A stretch of DNA of 54,833 nt from Mediterranea massiliensis (GCF_900128475.1 NZ_LT635839.1:1-54833), one strand, 5' to 3'. Numbered from the stretch's first letter, positions 33,432-45,411 are shown. The notes: generated by a model not told the origin, from the letters alone. Numbers and translations: made by a program.

Positions 33432-33950
33432 TTATCCTCTAAATACTTTTTCAACACTAATACCTCTGTTCTGGGCAACGGTACGGGCATCACGCATTTC
33501 GCTCAATGCCAGGATAGTGGCCTTTACCAGATTGTGGGGGTTAGAAGAACCTTTGGACTTAGCCAAAACGTCCGTTACACCAACACTCTCCAATACGGCA
33601 CGCATAGCACCGCCGGCAACCACACCGGTACCGTGGGAAGCGGGCTTGATAAATACCTCTGCACCACCGAACTTAGCTGACTGTTCGTGAGGTACAGTAC
33701 CTTTCAGCACGGGTACCTTCGTCAGGTTCTTCTTTGCAGACTCAACGCCTTTGGCAATGGCAGCAGTCACTTCACCAGCCTTACCAAGGCCCCAACCGAT
33801 GATGCCTTCTTCGTTTCCAACTACAACAATAGCAGAGAAACTAAAAGTTCTACCACCTTTGGTTACCTTAGTCACACGATTGATAGCAACCAATCTGTCT
33901 TTCAGTTCTATATCGTTTGAGATTCTTACTCTATTATTAAGTCCTGCCAT
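33432..33950 (-). CDS. rpsE: 30S ribosomal protein S5
   Basis: 172 residues. N-terminal dsRNA-binding fold ([40 protein letters not shown]) and C-terminal domain ([20 protein letters not shown]). S5 takes part in decoding fidelity; the loop that carries spectinomycin resistance mutations in E. coli looks ordinary (VTKVTKGGR). Five bases after rplR. Confidence 0.98.
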   Translation of the reverse strand: MAGLNNRVRISNDIELKDRLVAINRVTKVTKGGRTFSFSAIVVVGNEEGIIGWGLGKAGEVTAAIAKGVESAKKNLTKVPVLKGTVPHEQSAKFGGAEVFIKPASHGTGVVAGGAMRAVLESVGVTDVLAKSKGSSNPHNLVKATILALSEMRDARTVAQNRGISVEKVFRG

Positions 33951-33955
33951 AATGA

Positions 33956-34300
33956 TTAAAATTTAAGTCCACCGTTACGGGCAGCGTCAGCCACCTCTTT
34001 TACTCTCCCATGATACAAGTAACCATTACGGTCGAAAACAACAGTCGTAATACCTGCTTCCTGAGCCTTCTTGGCAATCAGTTCACCAACCTTGGCAGCC
34101 TGTTCCTTCTTCGGCATCTTTTCAGTCATACCGAGTGAAGAAGCGGAAGCCAACGTCTTGCCCGACAAATCGTCGATCACCTGAACATAGATTTGCTTGT
34201 TACTTCTAAATACACTCATACGCGGGCACTCAGCAGTACCGGAAACCTTATTGCGTACTCTATATTTGATTTTAATTCGTCTTTCTATTTTTGTTGTCAT
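33956..34300 (-). CDS. rplR: 50S ribosomal protein L18
   Basis: 5S rRNA-binding protein of the central protuberance. 114 residues with [38 protein letters not shown] and the terminal [20 protein letters not shown]. Confidence 0.98.
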   Translation of the reverse strand: MTTKIERRIKIKYRVRNKVSGTAECPRMSVFRSNKQIYVQVIDDLSGKTLASASSLGMTEKMPKKEQAAKVGELIAKKAQEAGITTVVFDRNGYLYHGRVKEVADAARNGGLKF

Positions 34301-34320
34301 AATACTATCAATTTAAATGA

Positions 34321-34890
34321 TTATTTAGCACCGGCTGATTTACCAGACTTTCTACGAATTTCTTCGCCAACAAACTTAATACCTTTACCCTTGTACGGTT
34401 CAGGCATACGGAAAGAACGGATTTTTGCGCAAACTAAGCCCAGCAACTGTTTGTCACAAGACTCCAGAATAATCAGAGGGTTCTTGTTTCTTTCAGACTT
34501 CGTCTCAACTTTCACTTCAGGAGGCAGCTGGATAAAGATACTGTGAGTATAACCCAAAGCCAGCTCAATGATGTTGCCCTGATTGGAAGCACGGTAACCT
34601 ACACCGACCAGTTCGAGTTCCTTCTTATATCCTTGAGATACGCCGACTACCATGTTGTGAACCAATGCACGGTAAAGGCCGTGGAATGCATGCTTCTGCT
34701 TGGGATCGTCCAGCATTGCAGATTCGTTTTCAGCCAACACAACATGACCGTCTTCGATAGTAACATTGATAGCAGGATTTACGTATTGGCTCATTTCACC
34801 TTTGGGTCCCTTTACGGTAACCACGTTGTCGTTCAGAGTGACTGTCACTCCGGCGGGAATACTAATGGGTAATTTTCCTATTCTTGACAT
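34321..34890 (-). CDS. rplF: 50S ribosomal protein L6
   Basis: 189 residues, two L6 repeats: MSRIGKLPISIPAGVTVTLN opens the first, and the second ends in RMPEPYKGKGIKFVGEEIRR, the segment near the factor-binding site. Sixteen bases separate it from rpsH. Confidence 0.98.
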   Translation of the reverse strand: MSRIGKLPISIPAGVTVTLNDNVVTVKGPKGEMSQYVNPAINVTIEDGHVVLAENESAMLDDPKQKHAFHGLYRALVHNMVVGVSQGYKKELELVGVGYRASNQGNIIELALGYTHSIFIQLPPEVKVETKSERNKNPLIILESCDKQLLGLVCAKIRSFRMPEPYKGKGIKFVGEEIRRKSGKSAGAK

Positions 34891-34905
34891 TGCTAATTCC
34901 TCCTA

Positions 34906-35301
34906 TTAATATACATAACACAAAACTTCACCACCGATTTTCAGTTCAGCGGCCTCTTTGTTGGTCATTACACCCTTGGAAGTAGATATTATAGCAATAC
35001 CCAAACCATTAATAACACGCGGCATGTCTTTGTAACCGGTATATTTACGCATACCCGGAGAAGAAATTCTCTCCAACTTCTTGATAGCGTTTACCTTGTT
35101 TACCGGATCATACTTCAAAGCAACCTTGATTGTGCCTTGAGGACCATCTTCTACAAACTTATAGTTAAGAATGTAGCCTTTCTCAAAAAGAATCTTGGTG
35201 ATTTCTTTTTTCAAATTTGAAGCCGGAACTTCTACAACTCTGTGCTTCGCTTGAATAGCGTTCCGCAACCTCGTCAAATAATCTGCTATTGGATCAGTCA
35301 T
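34906..35301 (-). CDS. rpsH: 30S ribosomal protein S8
   Basis: Primary 16S-binding protein, in E. coli the repressor of the spc operon. 131 residues: MTDPIADYLTRLRNAIQAKH, then SRPG-like SSPGMRKYTGYKDMPRVING, and GIAIISTSKGVMTNKEA. A possible feedback target would be the 60-base gap upstream of rplE, not examined further. Confidence 0.98.
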   Translation of the reverse strand: MTDPIADYLTRLRNAIQAKHRVVEVPASNLKKEITKILFEKGYILNYKFVEDGPQGTIKVALKYDPVNKVNAIKKLERISSPGMRKYTGYKDMPRVINGLGIAIISTSKGVMTNKEAAELKIGGEVLCYVY

Positions 35302-35356
35302 ATAAAAAATAAATTAAATTAATCAGGACTACCCTGACAATATTTAAAAATAACAA

Positions 35357-35656
35357 TTACCAGCTTGCTTTCTTAACACCCGGGATAAGACCGTTAGAAG
35401 CCATCTCACGGAACTGGATTCTCGAAATGCCGAACTGACGGATGTATCCTTTGGGACGACCAGTCAGCTTGCAACGGTTGTGAAGACGAATGGGGTTAGC
35501 GTTCTTCGGCAGGTCCTGCAATTTCTGTGCAGCTTCATAAGCTTCAGCAGGCTCACCTGTTCTAACGATCTTCTTCAGAGCAGCTCTTTTCTCGGCATAT
35601 CTGGCTACTAACTTGGCACGTCTTACTTCGCGTGCTTTCATTGATTCCTTTGCCAT
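35357..35656 (-). CDS. rpsN: 30S ribosomal protein S14, zinc-free long form
   Basis: 99 residues: [20 protein letters not shown], and [20 protein letters not shown] near the C-terminus. Only one Cys is present, so this is the C-minus long form that does not bind zinc. Fifty-five bases separate it from rpsH. Confidence 0.98.
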   Translation of the reverse strand: MAKESMKAREVRRAKLVARYAEKRAALKKIVRTGEPAEAYEAAQKLQDLPKNANPIRLHNRCKLTGRPKGYIRQFGISRIQFREMASNGLIPGVKKASW

Positions 35657-35662
35657 AATCTA

Positions 35663-36220
35663 TCAATCTTTTTTAGCGTTCTTAAACGGTAAACCAAATT
35701 CCTTCAACAGAGCATAACCTTCTTCGTCAGTCTTGGCGGTTGTAACGAAGGTAATGTTCATACCCAGAATTCGGGTAATGCTGTCGATATTGATTTCAGG
35801 GAAGATAATCTGTTCCTGAATACCGAGCGTGTAGTTACCCTTACCATCAAACTTACTTTCAATACCCTTGAAGTCACGGATACGGGGGAGAGCCACACGA
35901 ACCAATCTCTCGAGGAATTCGTACATTCTCTCACGACGCAATGTCACCATGACGCCGATAGGCATTTTCTTACGCAACTTGAAGTTGGCAATATCCTTGC
36001 GCGAAATCGTTGCCACAGCCTTCTGGCCGGTGATGGCAGTCAATTCGTTGATTGCAACTTCGATAATCTTCTTGTCGGCCACAGCCATACCCAGACCCTG
36101 GTTGATTACAATCTTCTTCAGTACAGGGATCTGCATGGAAGAAGAATACTGGAACTGTGACTTCAATGCAGGAGCAATGCGCTCTGCATATTCTTTCTTA
36201 AGGCTAGCAGTATTGCTCAT
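35663..36220 (-). CDS. rplE: 50S ribosomal protein L5
   Basis: 5S rRNA-binding protein that touches P-site tRNA. 185 residues with [40 protein letters not shown] and [20 protein letters not shown]. The start overlaps the last base of rplX, so translation is probably coupled. Confidence 0.98.
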   Translation of the reverse strand: MSNTASLKKEYAERIAPALKSQFQYSSSMQIPVLKKIVINQGLGMAVADKKIIEVAINELTAITGQKAVATISRKDIANFKLRKKMPIGVMVTLRRERMYEFLERLVRVALPRIRDFKGIESKFDGKGNYTLGIQEQIIFPEINIDSITRILGMNITFVTTAKTDEEGYALLKEFGLPFKNAKKD

Positions 36221-36540
36221 TACTTAATCTCCTCTCCTGATTTTTTAGAATAACGCACTAAAGTGCCGTCCGCACTCAATTTTCTACCAATACGAGTACC
36301 CTTGCCAGTCTTGGGGTCTACCGGGTTCAAGTTCGACAGGTGAATGGAAGCTTCCTGCTTCACGATACCACCTTGGGGGTTCTTTGCGCTGGGCTTCGTG
36401 CTCTTGGAAACCATGTTGATGCCCTCAACGATCGCACGATTCTTCTTAACGAGAACCTTCAATACGCGACCAGTCTTGCCCTTGTCTTCGCCAGCGTTTA
36501 CGTAAACTGTGTCGCCTTTCTTAATATGTAATTTACTCAT
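36220..36540 (-). CDS. rplX: 50S ribosomal protein L24
   Basis: Assembly initiator with a KOW motif. 106 residues: [40 protein letters not shown] and [20 protein letters not shown]. One-base overlap with rplE. Confidence 0.98.
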   Translation of the reverse strand: MSKLHIKKGDTVYVNAGEDKGKTGRVLKVLVKKNRAIVEGINMVSKSTKPSAKNPQGGIVKQEASIHLSNLNPVDPKTGKGTRIGRKLSADGTLVRYSKKSGEEIK

Positions 36541-36563
36541 TACTTAAATCTTTTACGAAAAAA

Positions 36564-36929
36564 TTAAAGTACTTCAGGAGCGAGTGACACTACTTTCATG
36601 TTAGCAGCACGCAGTTCACGAGCTACGGGACCGAAGATACGACTACCTCTGATTTCACCTGCATTGTTCAGCAATACGCAAGCGTTGTCATCAAAACGTA
36701 TATAAGAGCCATCCGGACGACGGATTTCCTTCTTGGTACGTACAATCAAAGCCTTAGACACTGCACCTTTTTTAATATCACTTGAAGGGATGACGCTCTT
36801 GACAGAAACGACAATCACGTCTCCTACAGAAGCATAGCGACGACCTGTACCGCCCAAAACGCGGATACAGAGAGCTTCCTTCGCTCCGCTGTTGTCACAT
36901 ACTGTAAGTCTGGATTCTGCTTGTATCAT
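36564..36929 (-). CDS. rplN: 50S ribosomal protein L14
   Basis: 121 residues, highly conserved: [20 protein letters not shown] and [20 protein letters not shown] with terminal [21 protein letters not shown]14 forms an intersubunit bridge and binds the silencing factor RsfS. Two bases after rpsQ. Confidence 0.98.
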   Translation of the reverse strand: MIQAESRLTVCDNSGAKEALCIRVLGGTGRRYASVGDVIVVSVKSVIPSSDIKKGAVSKALIVRTKKEIRRPDGSYIRFDDNACVLLNNAGEIRGSRIFGPVARELRAANMKVVSLAPEVL

Positions 36930-36931
36930 AA

Positions 36932-37189
36932 TTACTTCGCTTTTTCAACAATTTCTACTAATCTCCATCTCTTGGTCTTGCTCAAAGGACGAGTTTCCAT
37001 GATACGTACGGTATCACCTACATTGCACTCATTCTTTTCATCATGAGCATGGTATTTCTTAGTCTTGCTAACGAACTTACCATAAATGGGGTGTTTCTCC
37101 TTAAACTTGGCAGCAACAGTGATAGTTTTGTCCATCTTATTGCTCAACACAACCCCTGTTCTTTCTTTTCTTAAATTTCTTGCTTCCAT
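36932..37189 (-). CDS. rpsQ: 30S ribosomal protein S17
   Basis: Start chosen at [20 protein letters not shown] (85 residues), the usual N-terminus in this group; ATGs at 37198 and 37201 are in frame and would overlap the end of rpmC. OB-fold features: [20 protein letters not shown] and [20 protein letters not shown]. Confidence 0.96.
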   Translation of the reverse strand: MEARNLRKERTGVVLSNKMDKTITVAAKFKEKHPIYGKFVSKTKKYHAHDEKNECNVGDTVRIMETRPLSKTKRWRLVEIVEKAK

Positions 37190-37197
37190 CAAGCTCA

Positions 37198-37395
37198 TCA
37201 TTTATTGTTAAGTTCTCTTTGGCGTAATTCTGTTTTCATACGCGCAATTGTCCTGCGTAATTGTTTGATCTGAGCAGGATTATCCAACGGAGAAATAGAA
37301 TGGTTCAACACCATCTGATTGTAATTGGCCACTTCGGCTTCTACTCTTTCTGCCAAATCGGCGGTAGACATTTCTCTAATTTCTGCAATCTTCAT
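37198..37395 (-). CDS. rpmC: 50S ribosomal protein L29
   Basis: 65 residues: [20 protein letters not shown] and a second helix ending in [16 protein letters not shown]. Together with L23 it lines the polypeptide exit. Located between rplP and rpsQ as normal. Confidence 0.97.
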   Translation of the reverse strand: MKIAEIREMSTADLAERVEAEVANYNQMVLNHSISPLDNPAQIKQLRRTIARMKTELRQRELNNK

Positions 37396-37400
37396 AACTC

Positions 37401-37835
37401 TTACGCATTTTGATTTTGAATATCGTAATCACGTCTAACCACAAACTTCGTTGTGATAGGGAGCTTCTGGGCGGCCAGACGCAAAGCTTCCTTTGCAATC
37501 TCGTAAGACACGCCTTCTGCCTCGATAATGATTCTACCCGGAGTAACAGGTGCTACGAATCCTTCGGGATTACCTTTACCTTTACCCATACGTACATCAG
37601 CAGGCTTTCTCGTAATAGGTTTGTCCGGGAAGATACGAATCCAAATCTGTCCTTGACGTTGCATATATCTTCTCACAGCACTACGCGCAGCTTCAATCTG
37701 ACGGCCTGTGATCCACTTCGTTTCCAAAGCCTTAATACCAAAAGAGCCGAAAGCCAGCTGGTTGCCTCTCTGAGCACTACCTTTCTGGCGGCCCTTCTGC
37801 TGTCTTCTGAATTTTGTCTTTTTCGGTTGTAACAT
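37401..37835 (-). CDS. rplP: 50S ribosomal protein L16
   Basis: 144 residues with [40 protein letters not shown] and [21 protein letters not shown]16 orders the A-site tRNA region of the large subunit. Confidence 0.98.
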   Translation of the reverse strand: MLQPKKTKFRRQQKGRQKGSAQRGNQLAFGSFGIKALETKWITGRQIEAARSAVRRYMQRQGQIWIRIFPDKPITRKPADVRMGKGKGNPEGFVAPVTPGRIIIEAEGVSYEIAKEALRLAAQKLPITTKFVVRRDYDIQNQNA

Positions 37836-37858
37836 AATTCCTAAAAAATCAAATTCGT

Positions 37859-38590
37859 TTAGCGATTATTTTTCTTTCTTTTGAAGTTCTTTCCGCCATT
37901 GTTTCCGCTATTGCTTCCACGGCCACTTTCCTTGGTTTGTGTAAAGTTCGGAGCCAATTCTCTCTTGCCATAAACTTCACCTCTGCAGATCCAAACTTTG
38001 ATACCGAGAAGACCGACCTTGGTCAACGCTTCCGTGTGACAGTAGTCGATGTCAGCTCTGAAAGTGTGCAACGGAGTTCTTCCTTCCTTATACATTTCAG
38101 AACGAGCCATTTCGGCACCATTCAGACGTCCTGAAATCAAAACTTTGATACCCTCAGCGCCCATACGCATCGTGTTGGCGATAGCCATCTTGATAGCGCG
38201 GCGATAAGCGATTTTGCCCTCTACCTGGCGAGCGATGTTATTAGCCACGATAACTGCATCGAGCTCAGGTCTTTTCACTTCGAAGATGTTAATCTGAATA
38301 TCCTTATCGGTAACCTTCTTCAACTCTTCCTTCAGCTTGTCAACTTCCTGGCCACCCTTACCGATAATGATACCCGGACGTGCAGTACAAACGGTAATCG
38401 TCACGAGTTTCAGCGTACGTTCGATGACAATTCTTGAAACGCTGGCTTTTGCAAGACGAGCATTCAGATATTTGCGGATCTTGCTATCTTCCAGCAAAGA
38501 ATCACCGTAATTCTTTCCACCATACCAATTGGAATCCCATCCTCTGATAATTCCCAAACGGTTGCTTATTGGATTAACTTTTTGTCCCAT
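37859..38590 (-). CDS. rpsC: 30S ribosomal protein S3
   Basis: mRNA-entry and helicase protein. 243 residues: [20 protein letters not shown], a KH domain with [20 protein letters not shown], and the C-terminal domain with [20 protein letters not shown]. The C-terminus is a basic Asn/Gly tail ([17 protein letters not shown]), a lineage feature. Confidence 0.98.
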   Translation of the reverse strand: MGQKVNPISNRLGIIRGWDSNWYGGKNYGDSLLEDSKIRKYLNARLAKASVSRIVIERTLKLVTITVCTARPGIIIGKGGQEVDKLKEELKKVTDKDIQINIFEVKRPELDAVIVANNIARQVEGKIAYRRAIKMAIANTMRMGAEGIKVLISGRLNGAEMARSEMYKEGRTPLHTFRADIDYCHTEALTKVGLLGIKVWICRGEVYGKRELAPNFTQTKESGRGSNSGNNGGKNFKRKKNNR

Positions 38591-38595
38591 TTGCC

Positions 38596-39006
38596 TTAAT
38601 TTTGATCTTCGTTATTACTTTTAGAACCAACGAACAATGTTACATGATTAGAACGCTTGCGGATTCTGTAACCTCTACCCTGCGGAGCCGGACGCATTCT
38701 TTTCAGCGTAGCACCACCATCAACAAAAATCTTGGTTACGAACAGTTCGCCGCTTTCAGCCTTACGTTCGTTTTTCTGCTCCCAGTTAGCGATTGCAGAG
38801 CGCAGCAACTTTTCCACTCTGGCTGCAGCCTCTTTCGAAGAGAACTTCAAAACGCCAAGCGCTCTGTTCACTTCCATCCCGCGAATCATGTCAGCCACGA
38901 GACGCATCTTACGGGGGGAAGTAGGAACATTTTGCAATTTCGCAAAATACATGGTCTTAAGGGCTTCTTTTCTTTTTTCAGCCGATATTTTTTTTCTTGC
39001 TCCCAT
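38596..39006 (-). CDS. rplV: 50S ribosomal protein L22
   Basis: 136 residues; the globular part is ordinary ([20 protein letters not shown]) and the beta-hairpin that reaches the exit tunnel holds [20 protein letters not shown]. That hairpin is the place of macrolide resistance mutations and shows no insertion or deletion here. Confidence 0.98.
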   Translation of the reverse strand: MGARKKISAEKRKEALKTMYFAKLQNVPTSPRKMRLVADMIRGMEVNRALGVLKFSSKEAAARVEKLLRSAIANWEQKNERKAESGELFVTKIFVDGGATLKRMRPAPQGRGYRIRKRSNHVTLFVGSKSNNEDQN

Positions 39007-39042
39007 TATATTATTACTTTATTATTTCAATTGAATCCTGCC

Positions 39043-39312
39043 TTATTTTTTCTTGTTACCAGCATGACCTCTGAAGGTACGGGTCGGAGCGAATTCGCCC
39101 AGCTTGTGTCCCACCATGTTTTCGGTAACATAAACAGGAATGAATTTATTTCCATTGTGAACTGCAACAGTATGGCCTACAAAATCAGGCGAAATCATTG
39201 AAGCTCTGGCCCAGGTCTTAACTACCACTTTCTTGCCCGATTCATTCATGGCAAGCACCTTCTTTTCAAGCTTGACGTTAATATACGGACCTTTTTTTAA
39301 TGAACGACTCAT
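39043..39312 (-). CDS. rpsS: 30S ribosomal protein S19
   Basis: 89 residues: [40 protein letters not shown] and [18 protein letters not shown]. Pairs with S13 in the head. Confidence 0.98.
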   Translation of the reverse strand: MSRSLKKGPYINVKLEKKVLAMNESGKKVVVKTWARASMISPDFVGHTVAVHNGNKFIPVYVTENMVGHKLGEFAPTRTFRGHAGNKKK

Positions 39313-39332
39313 AATTTTCTCAATTAATCAGG

Positions 39333-40157
39333 TTACTTCTTTCTTCTCTCAATAATATACTTAGACGATTGTTTCTTCGGAGCTCTTGTCTTAAGACCCT
39401 TAGCATACAATCCCTTGCGAGATCTCGGGTGACCTCCGGAAGCACGTCCTTCACCACCACCCATCGGGTGATCAACCGGGTTCATAACCACACCACGGTT
39501 GCGAGGACGACGTCCCAGCCAACGAGAGCGACCAGCCTTACCTGAGCTCTCCAACCCGTGATCCGAGTTACCTACGCTACCGATAGTAGCCTTACAAGTA
39601 CTGAGAATCTGACGAACCTCACCTGAAGGCAACTTGATAACGCAGTACTTGCCTTCTCTTGAAGTCAACTGAGCGAAGTTACCGGCCGAACGAACCAGAG
39701 CGGCACCCTGACCCGGACGCAATTCAATGTTGTGAATTACAGTACCGACCGGAATATTCTGAAGAGGAAGTGCATTTCCAATCTCTGGAGCTGCATTTTC
39801 ACCTGACATCAAAGTCGCACCAACTTGCAATCCATTGGGAGCAATAATATATCTCTTTTCGCCGTCAGCGTAGAACAACAGAGCGATACGGGCCGAACGG
39901 TTCGGATCGTATTCGATTGTCTTCACCACTGCAGGCACACCGTCTTTATTTCTCTTGAAGTCAACGATACGGATTACCTTCTTGTGGCCGCCACCGATGT
40001 AACGCATGGTCATCTTACCTTCGTTGTTGCGACCGCCTGAGGATTTCTTACCAAATACAAGAGACTTTTCTGGTACCCGTGCAGTAATTTCTTCGAAAGT
40101 ACCAATAATTTTATGTCTTTGCCCCGGTGTTGTGGGCTTAAATTTACGTACTGCCAT
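39333..40157 (-). CDS. rplB: 50S ribosomal protein L2
   Basis: Required for peptidyl transferase assembly. 274 residues with [20 protein letters not shown], an SH3-like middle, and the conserved [20 protein letters not shown] containing the His implicated in peptide bond formation. Confidence 0.98.
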   Translation of the reverse strand: MAVRKFKPTTPGQRHKIIGTFEEITARVPEKSLVFGKKSSGGRNNEGKMTMRYIGGGHKKVIRIVDFKRNKDGVPAVVKTIEYDPNRSARIALLFYADGEKRYIIAPNGLQVGATLMSGENAAPEIGNALPLQNIPVGTVIHNIELRPGQGAALVRSAGNFAQLTSREGKYCVIKLPSGEVRQILSTCKATIGSVGNSDHGLESSGKAGRSRWLGRRPRNRGVVMNPVDHPMGGGEGRASGGHPRSRKGLYAKGLKTRAPKKQSSKYIIERRKK

Positions 40158-40162
40158 TTGTA

Positions 40163-40456
40163 TTAAATATTGCTATAAAAATCAATAGTATCTCCTTCCT
40201 TCAACGTAACGATTGCCTTCTTGTAAGCATTGGTACGTCCGTTGATGAGACCAGCCTTCGTATAGCGGCTCTTGTTCTTGCCGGCATATCTGATCGTATT
40301 TACATCAACCACCGTAACGTTGTAAAGGGCTTCAACTTCCTTCTTAATTTCCAACTTGTTAGCATCAGGACGCACAATAAAGCCGAAACGGTTGTTCGAC
40401 TTATCTGTAATTGCGGTCATCTTCTCTGTCACCAACGGTTTAATAATAAATCCCAT
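40163..40456 (-). CDS. rplW: 50S ribosomal protein L23
   Basis: 97 residues: [20 protein letters not shown] and [20 protein letters not shown]. Docking site for trigger factor and SRP at the tunnel exit; the extended loop is short, with the signature-like [16 protein letters not shown]. Confidence 0.97.
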   Translation of the reverse strand: MGFIIKPLVTEKMTAITDKSNNRFGFIVRPDANKLEIKKEVEALYNVTVVDVNTIRYAGKNKSRYTKAGLINGRTNAYKKAIVTLKEGDTIDFYSNI

Positions 40457-40478
40457 TATTTAAGCCTCCTTTTTTAAA

Positions 40479-41105
40479 TTAAGCTAAGATATTGTTGATC
40501 GCAGAAAGTGCACTTTCAGTAAACACGACAGTCCCAGCGTCCAATACTCTGTAAGTATTTAACCCTGAGATAGTCTGCACATTAGCGCCCTTTATGTTAC
40601 GAGCTGACAAATATACGTTTTTATTTGCTTCTGCTAAAACCATGAGCAGCTTTTTGTCAGAAACTTTAAGATTTTTTGTCATTTCCACAAAGTTCTTCGT
40701 CTTGGGAGCCTCGAATGCGAAGTCTTCAACAACCATGATCGCATTGTTCTGAGCTTTGTAAGACAAAGCAGACTTACGGGCCAGAGCCTTCACTTTCTTG
40801 TTCAGCTTGAAGTAATAGTCACGGGGTTTCGGACCGAAAACGCGACCACCACCAACCAGCACAGGCGAGTTCATGTCACCACGACGTGCACCGCCACCGC
40901 CTTTCTGACGGCCGATCTTACGAGTAGATCCGCTGATTTCACTTCTTTCCTTAGACTTGTGAGTACCCTGACGCTGGTTAGCCATGAACTGCTTTACGTC
41001 CAAGTAGATGGCATGGTCGTTGGGCTCAATGCCGAAGATAGATTCGTTCAACGCAACCTTTCTTCCGGTGTCTTCACCTTTAATGTTATATACGCTAACT
41101 TCCAT
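40479..41105 (-). CDS. rplD: 50S ribosomal protein L4
   Basis: 208 residues: [20 protein letters not shown], then the tunnel-lining loop [20 protein letters not shown], and [20 protein letters not shown]. In E. coli L4 represses the S10 operon. Its ATG overlaps the final base of rplC, so L3 and L4 are coupled. Confidence 0.98.
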   Translation of the reverse strand: MEVSVYNIKGEDTGRKVALNESIFGIEPNDHAIYLDVKQFMANQRQGTHKSKERSEISGSTRKIGRQKGGGGARRGDMNSPVLVGGGRVFGPKPRDYYFKLNKKVKALARKSALSYKAQNNAIMVVEDFAFEAPKTKNFVEMTKNLKVSDKKLLMVLAEANKNVYLSARNIKGANVQTISGLNTYRVLDAGTVVFTESALSAINNILA

Positions 41106-41722
41106 TATTTTTCAATTATTACGATTGAACCTTTGCAACCGGGGATAGAACCCTTCACCAAGAGGAGGTTGTGCTCCGCGATTACCTTTAATACTTGCAG
41201 GTTTTGAACAGTCACTCTGTTACCACCCATCTGTCCGCCCATGCGCATGCCTTTGAAGACCTTTGCAGGGTAAGAACAAGCACCAATAGAACCCGGCTTG
41301 CGGGCACGATTGTGCTGACCGTGAGTAGTCTGGCCTACACCACCAAAACCGTGTCTCTTAACGACGCCCTGGAAGCCCTTACCTTTGGAAGTTCCGGCTA
41401 CGTCGACGAAGTCAGCATCATTGAACAGTTCTACGGTCACTGTGTCACCGAGATTCAGTTCTGTCTCAAATTCTTTGAACTCAGCCAAGTGTTTCTTGGG
41501 AGTTACTCCGGCCTTCTTGAAGTGGCCCATCAGCGGTTTCGTGGTATGCTTCTCCTTCTTGTCCTGGAAGCCCAGCTGAACAGCTGCATAGCCATCTTTT
41601 TCTACGGTCTTCACTTGAGTAACAACACAAGGACCTGCTTCGATAACAGTGCATGGTACGTTTTTACCCTCGGCACTGAAAACGGATGTCATTCCGATTT
41701 TTTTTCCTAATAATCCTGGCAT
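41105..41722 (-). CDS. rplC: 50S ribosomal protein L3
   Basis: 205 residues: [20 protein letters not shown], then [20 protein letters not shown] and [20 protein letters not shown], which includes the loop reaching the peptidyl transferase centre. Confidence 0.98.
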   Translation of the reverse strand: MPGLLGKKIGMTSVFSAEGKNVPCTVIEAGPCVVTQVKTVEKDGYAAVQLGFQDKKEKHTTKPLMGHFKKAGVTPKKHLAEFKEFETELNLGDTVTVELFNDADFVDVAGTSKGKGFQGVVKRHGFGGVGQTTHGQHNRARKPGSIGACSYPAKVFKGMRMGGQMGGNRVTVQNLQVLKVIAEHNLLLVKGSIPGCKGSIVIIEK

Positions 41723-41745
41723 TTCACTAAATTTTTAAAATACAC

Positions 41746-42051
41746 TTACACTTTGATTTCTACTTCCACACCACTCGGCAACTCCAGCTTCATCAGAGCA
41801 TCGACAGTCTTGGCTGTAGAGCTGTAGATGTCGATCAGTCTCTTGTAAGAAGAGAGTTCGAATTGTTCACGCGACTTCTTGTTTACGAAAGTCGAACGGT
41901 TTACAGTAAAGATACGCTTGTGCGTAGGAAGAGGAATGGGACCGCTAACAATGGCGCCCGTCGTCTTCACTGTTCTTACAATCTTCTCGGCAGACTTGTC
42001 AACCAAGTTGTGGTCGTAAGATTTCAATTTGATTCTAATTTTTTGACTCAT
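41746..42051 (-). CDS. rpsJ: 30S ribosomal protein S10
   Basis: 101 residues: [20 protein letters not shown] and [20 protein letters not shown], with [20 protein letters not shown]. First gene of the S10 block, 86 bases after fusA, with no tuf gene between. Confidence 0.98.
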   Translation of the reverse strand: MSQKIRIKLKSYDHNLVDKSAEKIVRTVKTTGAIVSGPIPLPTHKRIFTVNRSTFVNKKSREQFELSSYKRLIDIYSSTAKTVDALMKLELPSGVEVEIKV

Positions 42052-42136
42052 CAGTGTTTATTGTTAAACTTGTTATTAAATGGAGAAGCACCGCAGGTTA
42101 AGAGTCATACGCTAACCTGCGGGCTTCAGAATTTCA

Positions 42137-44254
42137 TTAAAGGAGTTCGGAGTGTCCCTTCACCTCATCGAGCACAGCCTTCGCGATGGAAGTGGATACC
42201 TGTGCGTGGTGGTCGTAAGACATGGAGGAAGTGGCACGGCCGGAAGTGATGGTACGCAGAGCTGTTACATAACCGAACATTTCTGCCAGCGGAACCATGG
42301 CCTTCACGATGCGGGCACCGGAGCGGCTCGATTCCATACCTTCTACCTGGCCACGACGCTTGTTCAAGTCGCCGATAACATCACCCATGTTTTCTTCGGG
42401 AGTTACAACCTCCAGCTTCATGATCGGCTCCATCAGCACAGGACCGGCCTTGGCGCAGGCGTTCTTGTAAGCCTGGATGGCGCAGATTTCGAATGACAGC
42501 TGGTCGGAGTCTACCGGGTGGAACGAACCGTCGAGCAGTGTCACCTTCAGGCTGTCCATCGGGAAGCCGGCCAGTACACCGTTCTTCATGGCAGTCTGGA
42601 AGCCCTTCTGTACAGAGGGGATAAATTCCTTCGGAATGTTACCGCCAGTCACCTCGTTGATGAACTGCAGGCCGCCTTCCTTGAAGTCTTCGTCTACCGG
42701 ACCTACGTTGACGATGATGTCGGCAAACTTACCACGACCACCGGACTGCTTCTTGTAAACCTCGCGGAGGTTGACAGTCTTCGTGATGGCTTCCTTGTAG
42801 TTCACCTGGGGCTTACCCTGGTTACATTCAACCTTGAACTCACGTTTCAGACGGTCGATGATGATATCCAGGTGAAGCTCACCCATACCGGAGATAACCG
42901 TCTGACCGGTCTGCTCGTCAGTACGTACCGTGAAGGTCGGGTCTTCTTCAGCCAGCTTGGCCAGACCGTTGGCCAGCTTGTCCATATCTTTCTGAGTCTT
43001 GGGCTCAACGGCGATACCGATAACGGGATCGGGGAAGTCCATGGACTCGAGTACGATCGGAGCATCTTCGTCGCAGAGGGTATCACCCGTGCGGATATCC
43101 TTGAAACCTACACCGGCACCGATATCACCGGCGCTGATCACGTCTACCGGGTTCTGCTTGTTGGAGTGCATCTGGAACAGACGGGAAACGCGTTCCTTCT
43201 TGCCCGAACGGCTGTTGTAGATGTAGGAACCTGCTTCGATCTTACCGGAATATACACGGAAGAATGTCAGACGGCCTACATAGGGGTCGGTAGCGATCTT
43301 GAAGGCCAGAGCAGCGGTCTTCTCATCCTCATCCGGCTTGCGGTCTTCCTCAGCACCGGTCGTGGGGTTCGTACCGATGATGTTCGGAGTATCCAGCGGA
43401 GACGGCAGGAAGGCGCAAACATAGTCGAGCAGTGTCTGCACACCCTTGTTCTTGAACGAAGAACCGCACAGCATCGGAACGATTTCCATCTTCAGGGTTC
43501 CGGCACGCAGGGCGCGCAGGATTTCCTCGTCCGTGATGGTTGTGGGATCGTCGAAGTATTTCTCCATCAGTGACTCGTCGAACTCAGCTACCTTCTCGAG
43601 CATCTTGTCGCGCCATTCCTGAGCTTCGTCAACCAGGTTGGCGGGGATGTCGTCGATTTCATAGTCGGCGCCCAGCGTCTCGTCGTGCCAGTAGATGGCT
43701 TTCATCTTGATCAGGTCGACAACGCCCTTGAAGTTTTCTTCGGCACCGATAGGAATAACTACCGGACACGGATTGGCGCCCAGCACGTCCTTCATCTGGC
43801 GAACCACTTCGAAGAAGTCGGCACCCGAACGGTCCATCTTGTTCACATAGCCGATACGGGGAACGTTGTACTTGTCAGCCTGGCGCCATACGGTTTCAGA
43901 CTGCGGTTCAACGCCACCTACTGCACAGTAGGTTGCAACGGCACCGTCGAGCACACGCAGCGAACGCTCTACCTCAGCGGTAAAGTCCACGTGTCCCGGA
44001 GTATCAATCAAGTTGATTTTATACTTGTTACCTGCATAGTTCCAATAAGTGGTCGTAGCAGCGGAAGTAATCGTGATACCACGTTCCTGCTCCTGTTCCA
44101 TCCAGTCCATCGTAGCAGCTCCGTCGTGTACTTCACCGATCTTGTGCGTCAAACCAGTATAATACAGAATACGTTCTGATGTCGTGGTTTTACCAGCATC
44201 GATGTGAGCCATGATACCGATGTTACGGGTCAAATGCAAATCATGTTTAGCCAT
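42137..44254 (-). CDS. fusA: Elongation factor G
   Basis: Translocation GTPase of 705 residues. G1 motif in [21 protein letters not shown]2-G3 in [15 protein letters not shown] and [21 protein letters not shown]4 NKMDRSG. Domains II-V follow in normal order, with the domain IV segment [20 protein letters not shown]. The str-operon position between rpsG and rpsJ makes this the housekeeping copy rather than a fusB-like or EF-G2 paralogue, both of which usually lie elsewhere. Residues commonly linked to fusidic acid resistance were not compared. Confidence 0.98.
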   Translation of the reverse strand: MAKHDLHLTRNIGIMAHIDAGKTTTSERILYYTGLTHKIGEVHDGAATMDWMEQEQERGITITSAATTTYWNYAGNKYKINLIDTPGHVDFTAEVERSLRVLDGAVATYCAVGGVEPQSETVWRQADKYNVPRIGYVNKMDRSGADFFEVVRQMKDVLGANPCPVVIPIGAEENFKGVVDLIKMKAIYWHDETLGADYEIDDIPANLVDEAQEWRDKMLEKVAEFDESLMEKYFDDPTTITDEEILRALRAGTLKMEIVPMLCGSSFKNKGVQTLLDYVCAFLPSPLDTPNIIGTNPTTGAEEDRKPDEDEKTAALAFKIATDPYVGRLTFFRVYSGKIEAGSYIYNSRSGKKERVSRLFQMHSNKQNPVDVISAGDIGAGVGFKDIRTGDTLCDEDAPIVLESMDFPDPVIGIAVEPKTQKDMDKLANGLAKLAEEDPTFTVRTDEQTGQTVISGMGELHLDIIIDRLKREFKVECNQGKPQVNYKEAITKTVNLREVYKKQSGGRGKFADIIVNVGPVDEDFKEGGLQFINEVTGGNIPKEFIPSVQKGFQTAMKNGVLAGFPMDSLKVTLLDGSFHPVDSDQLSFEICAIQAYKNACAKAGPVLMEPIMKLEVVTPEENMGDVIGDLNKRRGQVEGMESSRSGARIVKAMVPLAEMFGYVTALRTITSGRATSSMSYDHHAQVSTSIAKAVLDEVKGHSELL

Positions 44255-44287
44255 TTTAAATCCTTCTTGCTTAATTGTTATACTTGA

Positions 44288-44764
44288 TTAGAATCTGAAG
44301 TGAGCAAAAGCACGGTTAGCTTCAGCCATTCTGTGCATATCTTCCTTGCGCTTGAATGCACCGCCCTGTTCGTTGTAGGCGTCCATGATTTCAGCAGCCA
44401 GCTTGTCAGCCATAGACTTGCCGCCACGCTTGCGGGCGAAGATGATCAGATTTTTCATTGAGATGGACTCTTTGCGGTCGGGACGGATTTCTGTCGGAAC
44501 CTGGAAAGTGGCACCACCTACACGGCGAGACTTCACTTCCACCTGGGGAGTCACATTGTCCAGAGCTTTCTTCCAGATCTCCAGAGCGGACTTTTCTTCG
44601 TTTTGCATTTTGTTCTTCACCGTTTCCAGAGCAGCGTAGAAGATTTCATAAGAAGTGTTCTTCTTGCCGTCGTACATCAGGTGGTTGACGAACTTCGATA
44701 CTTTCACATCGTTGAACACGGGATCCGGCAGGATAACGCGTTTTTTGGGTTTTGCTTTTCTCAT
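44288..44764 (-). CDS. rpsG: 30S ribosomal protein S7
   Basis: 158 residues: [20 protein letters not shown], then [20 protein letters not shown] and [20 protein letters not shown]. Head nucleator, near the E site; in E. coli the str-operon repressor. The 151-base gap to rpsL upstream is a candidate for such control. Confidence 0.98.
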   Translation of the reverse strand: MRKAKPKKRVILPDPVFNDVKVSKFVNHLMYDGKKNTSYEIFYAALETVKNKMQNEEKSALEIWKKALDNVTPQVEVKSRRVGGATFQVPTEIRPDRKESISMKNLIIFARKRGGKSMADKLAAEIMDAYNEQGGAFKRKEDMHRMAEANRAFAHFRF

Positions 44765-44915
44765 TTTCTTGAAAGAATAATGTTTTTCGTTCTTGGTTGT
44801 CTACTTCTGTCTTCTTCAACCCGCCCACCGGCAGGTTTACTCAACCTTTAGCATCTGTCCAAGCAAACTAAAACGTAATTTTTACTTTACTTTTTGTTGT
44901 TTCGGTTATTGTTCC

Positions 44916-45317
44916 TTATTTCTTCTTTGCAGGAGCAGCCTGTCCCGGTTTCGGACGCTTTGCACCGTATTTGGAACGTCTTTGCGTACGGCCTGCTACG
45001 CCGGCAGTATCCAATGTACCGCGAACGATGTGGTAACGTACACCCGGAAGGTCCTTTACACGACCGCCGCGTACCAGTACGATGGAGTGTTCCTGCAGGT
45101 TGTGACCCTCACCCGGGATGTAGGAGTTCACTTCCTTACCGTTGGTCAAACGTACACGAGCTACTTTACGCATAGCTGAATTCGGCTTCTTCGGAGTGGT
45201 TGTATACACTCTCACGCAAACGCCACGTCTTTGGGGACATGCATCCAAGGCAGGAGACTTGCTCTTGTCTACCAGCACTTGGCGTCCTTTTCTTACTAAT
45301 TGCTGAATTGTAGGCAT
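44916..45317 (-). CDS. rpsL: 30S ribosomal protein S12
   Basis: 133 residues: [40 protein letters not shown] and [20 protein letters not shown]. The two Lys-rich loops that carry streptomycin resistance mutations appear wild type ([15 protein letters not shown]). First gene of the superoperon. The C-terminus ends in a short Pro/Ala/Lys tail. Confidence 0.98.
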   Translation of the reverse strand: MPTIQQLVRKGRQVLVDKSKSPALDACPQRRGVCVRVYTTTPKKPNSAMRKVARVRLTNGKEVNSYIPGEGHNLQEHSIVLVRGGRVKDLPGVRYHIVRGTLDTAGVAGRTQRRSKYGAKRPKPGQAAPAKKK

Positions 45318-45381
45318 TTTAATTGTTTTTTAGTTATTATATTATTTGTATGAATTTTCGACAATACACTTTTTCGGGCTG

Positions 45382-45411
45382 CAAAGATACGAATAATATT
45401 TGAATTATCAA
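45382..45411 (-). promoter_or_regulatory. Promoter of the str-S10-spc-alpha superoperon
   Basis: On the minus strand TTG, 19 bases, then TATCTTTG: a good fit to the Bacteroidetes consensus, 65 bases before the rpsL start. It gives a leader of about 55 bases, AT-rich, with no clear hairpin. Confidence 0.75.

Noticed and set aside
42518..43573. Plus-strand open frame opposite fusA
   Set aside because: Antisense shadow of a universally conserved gene.
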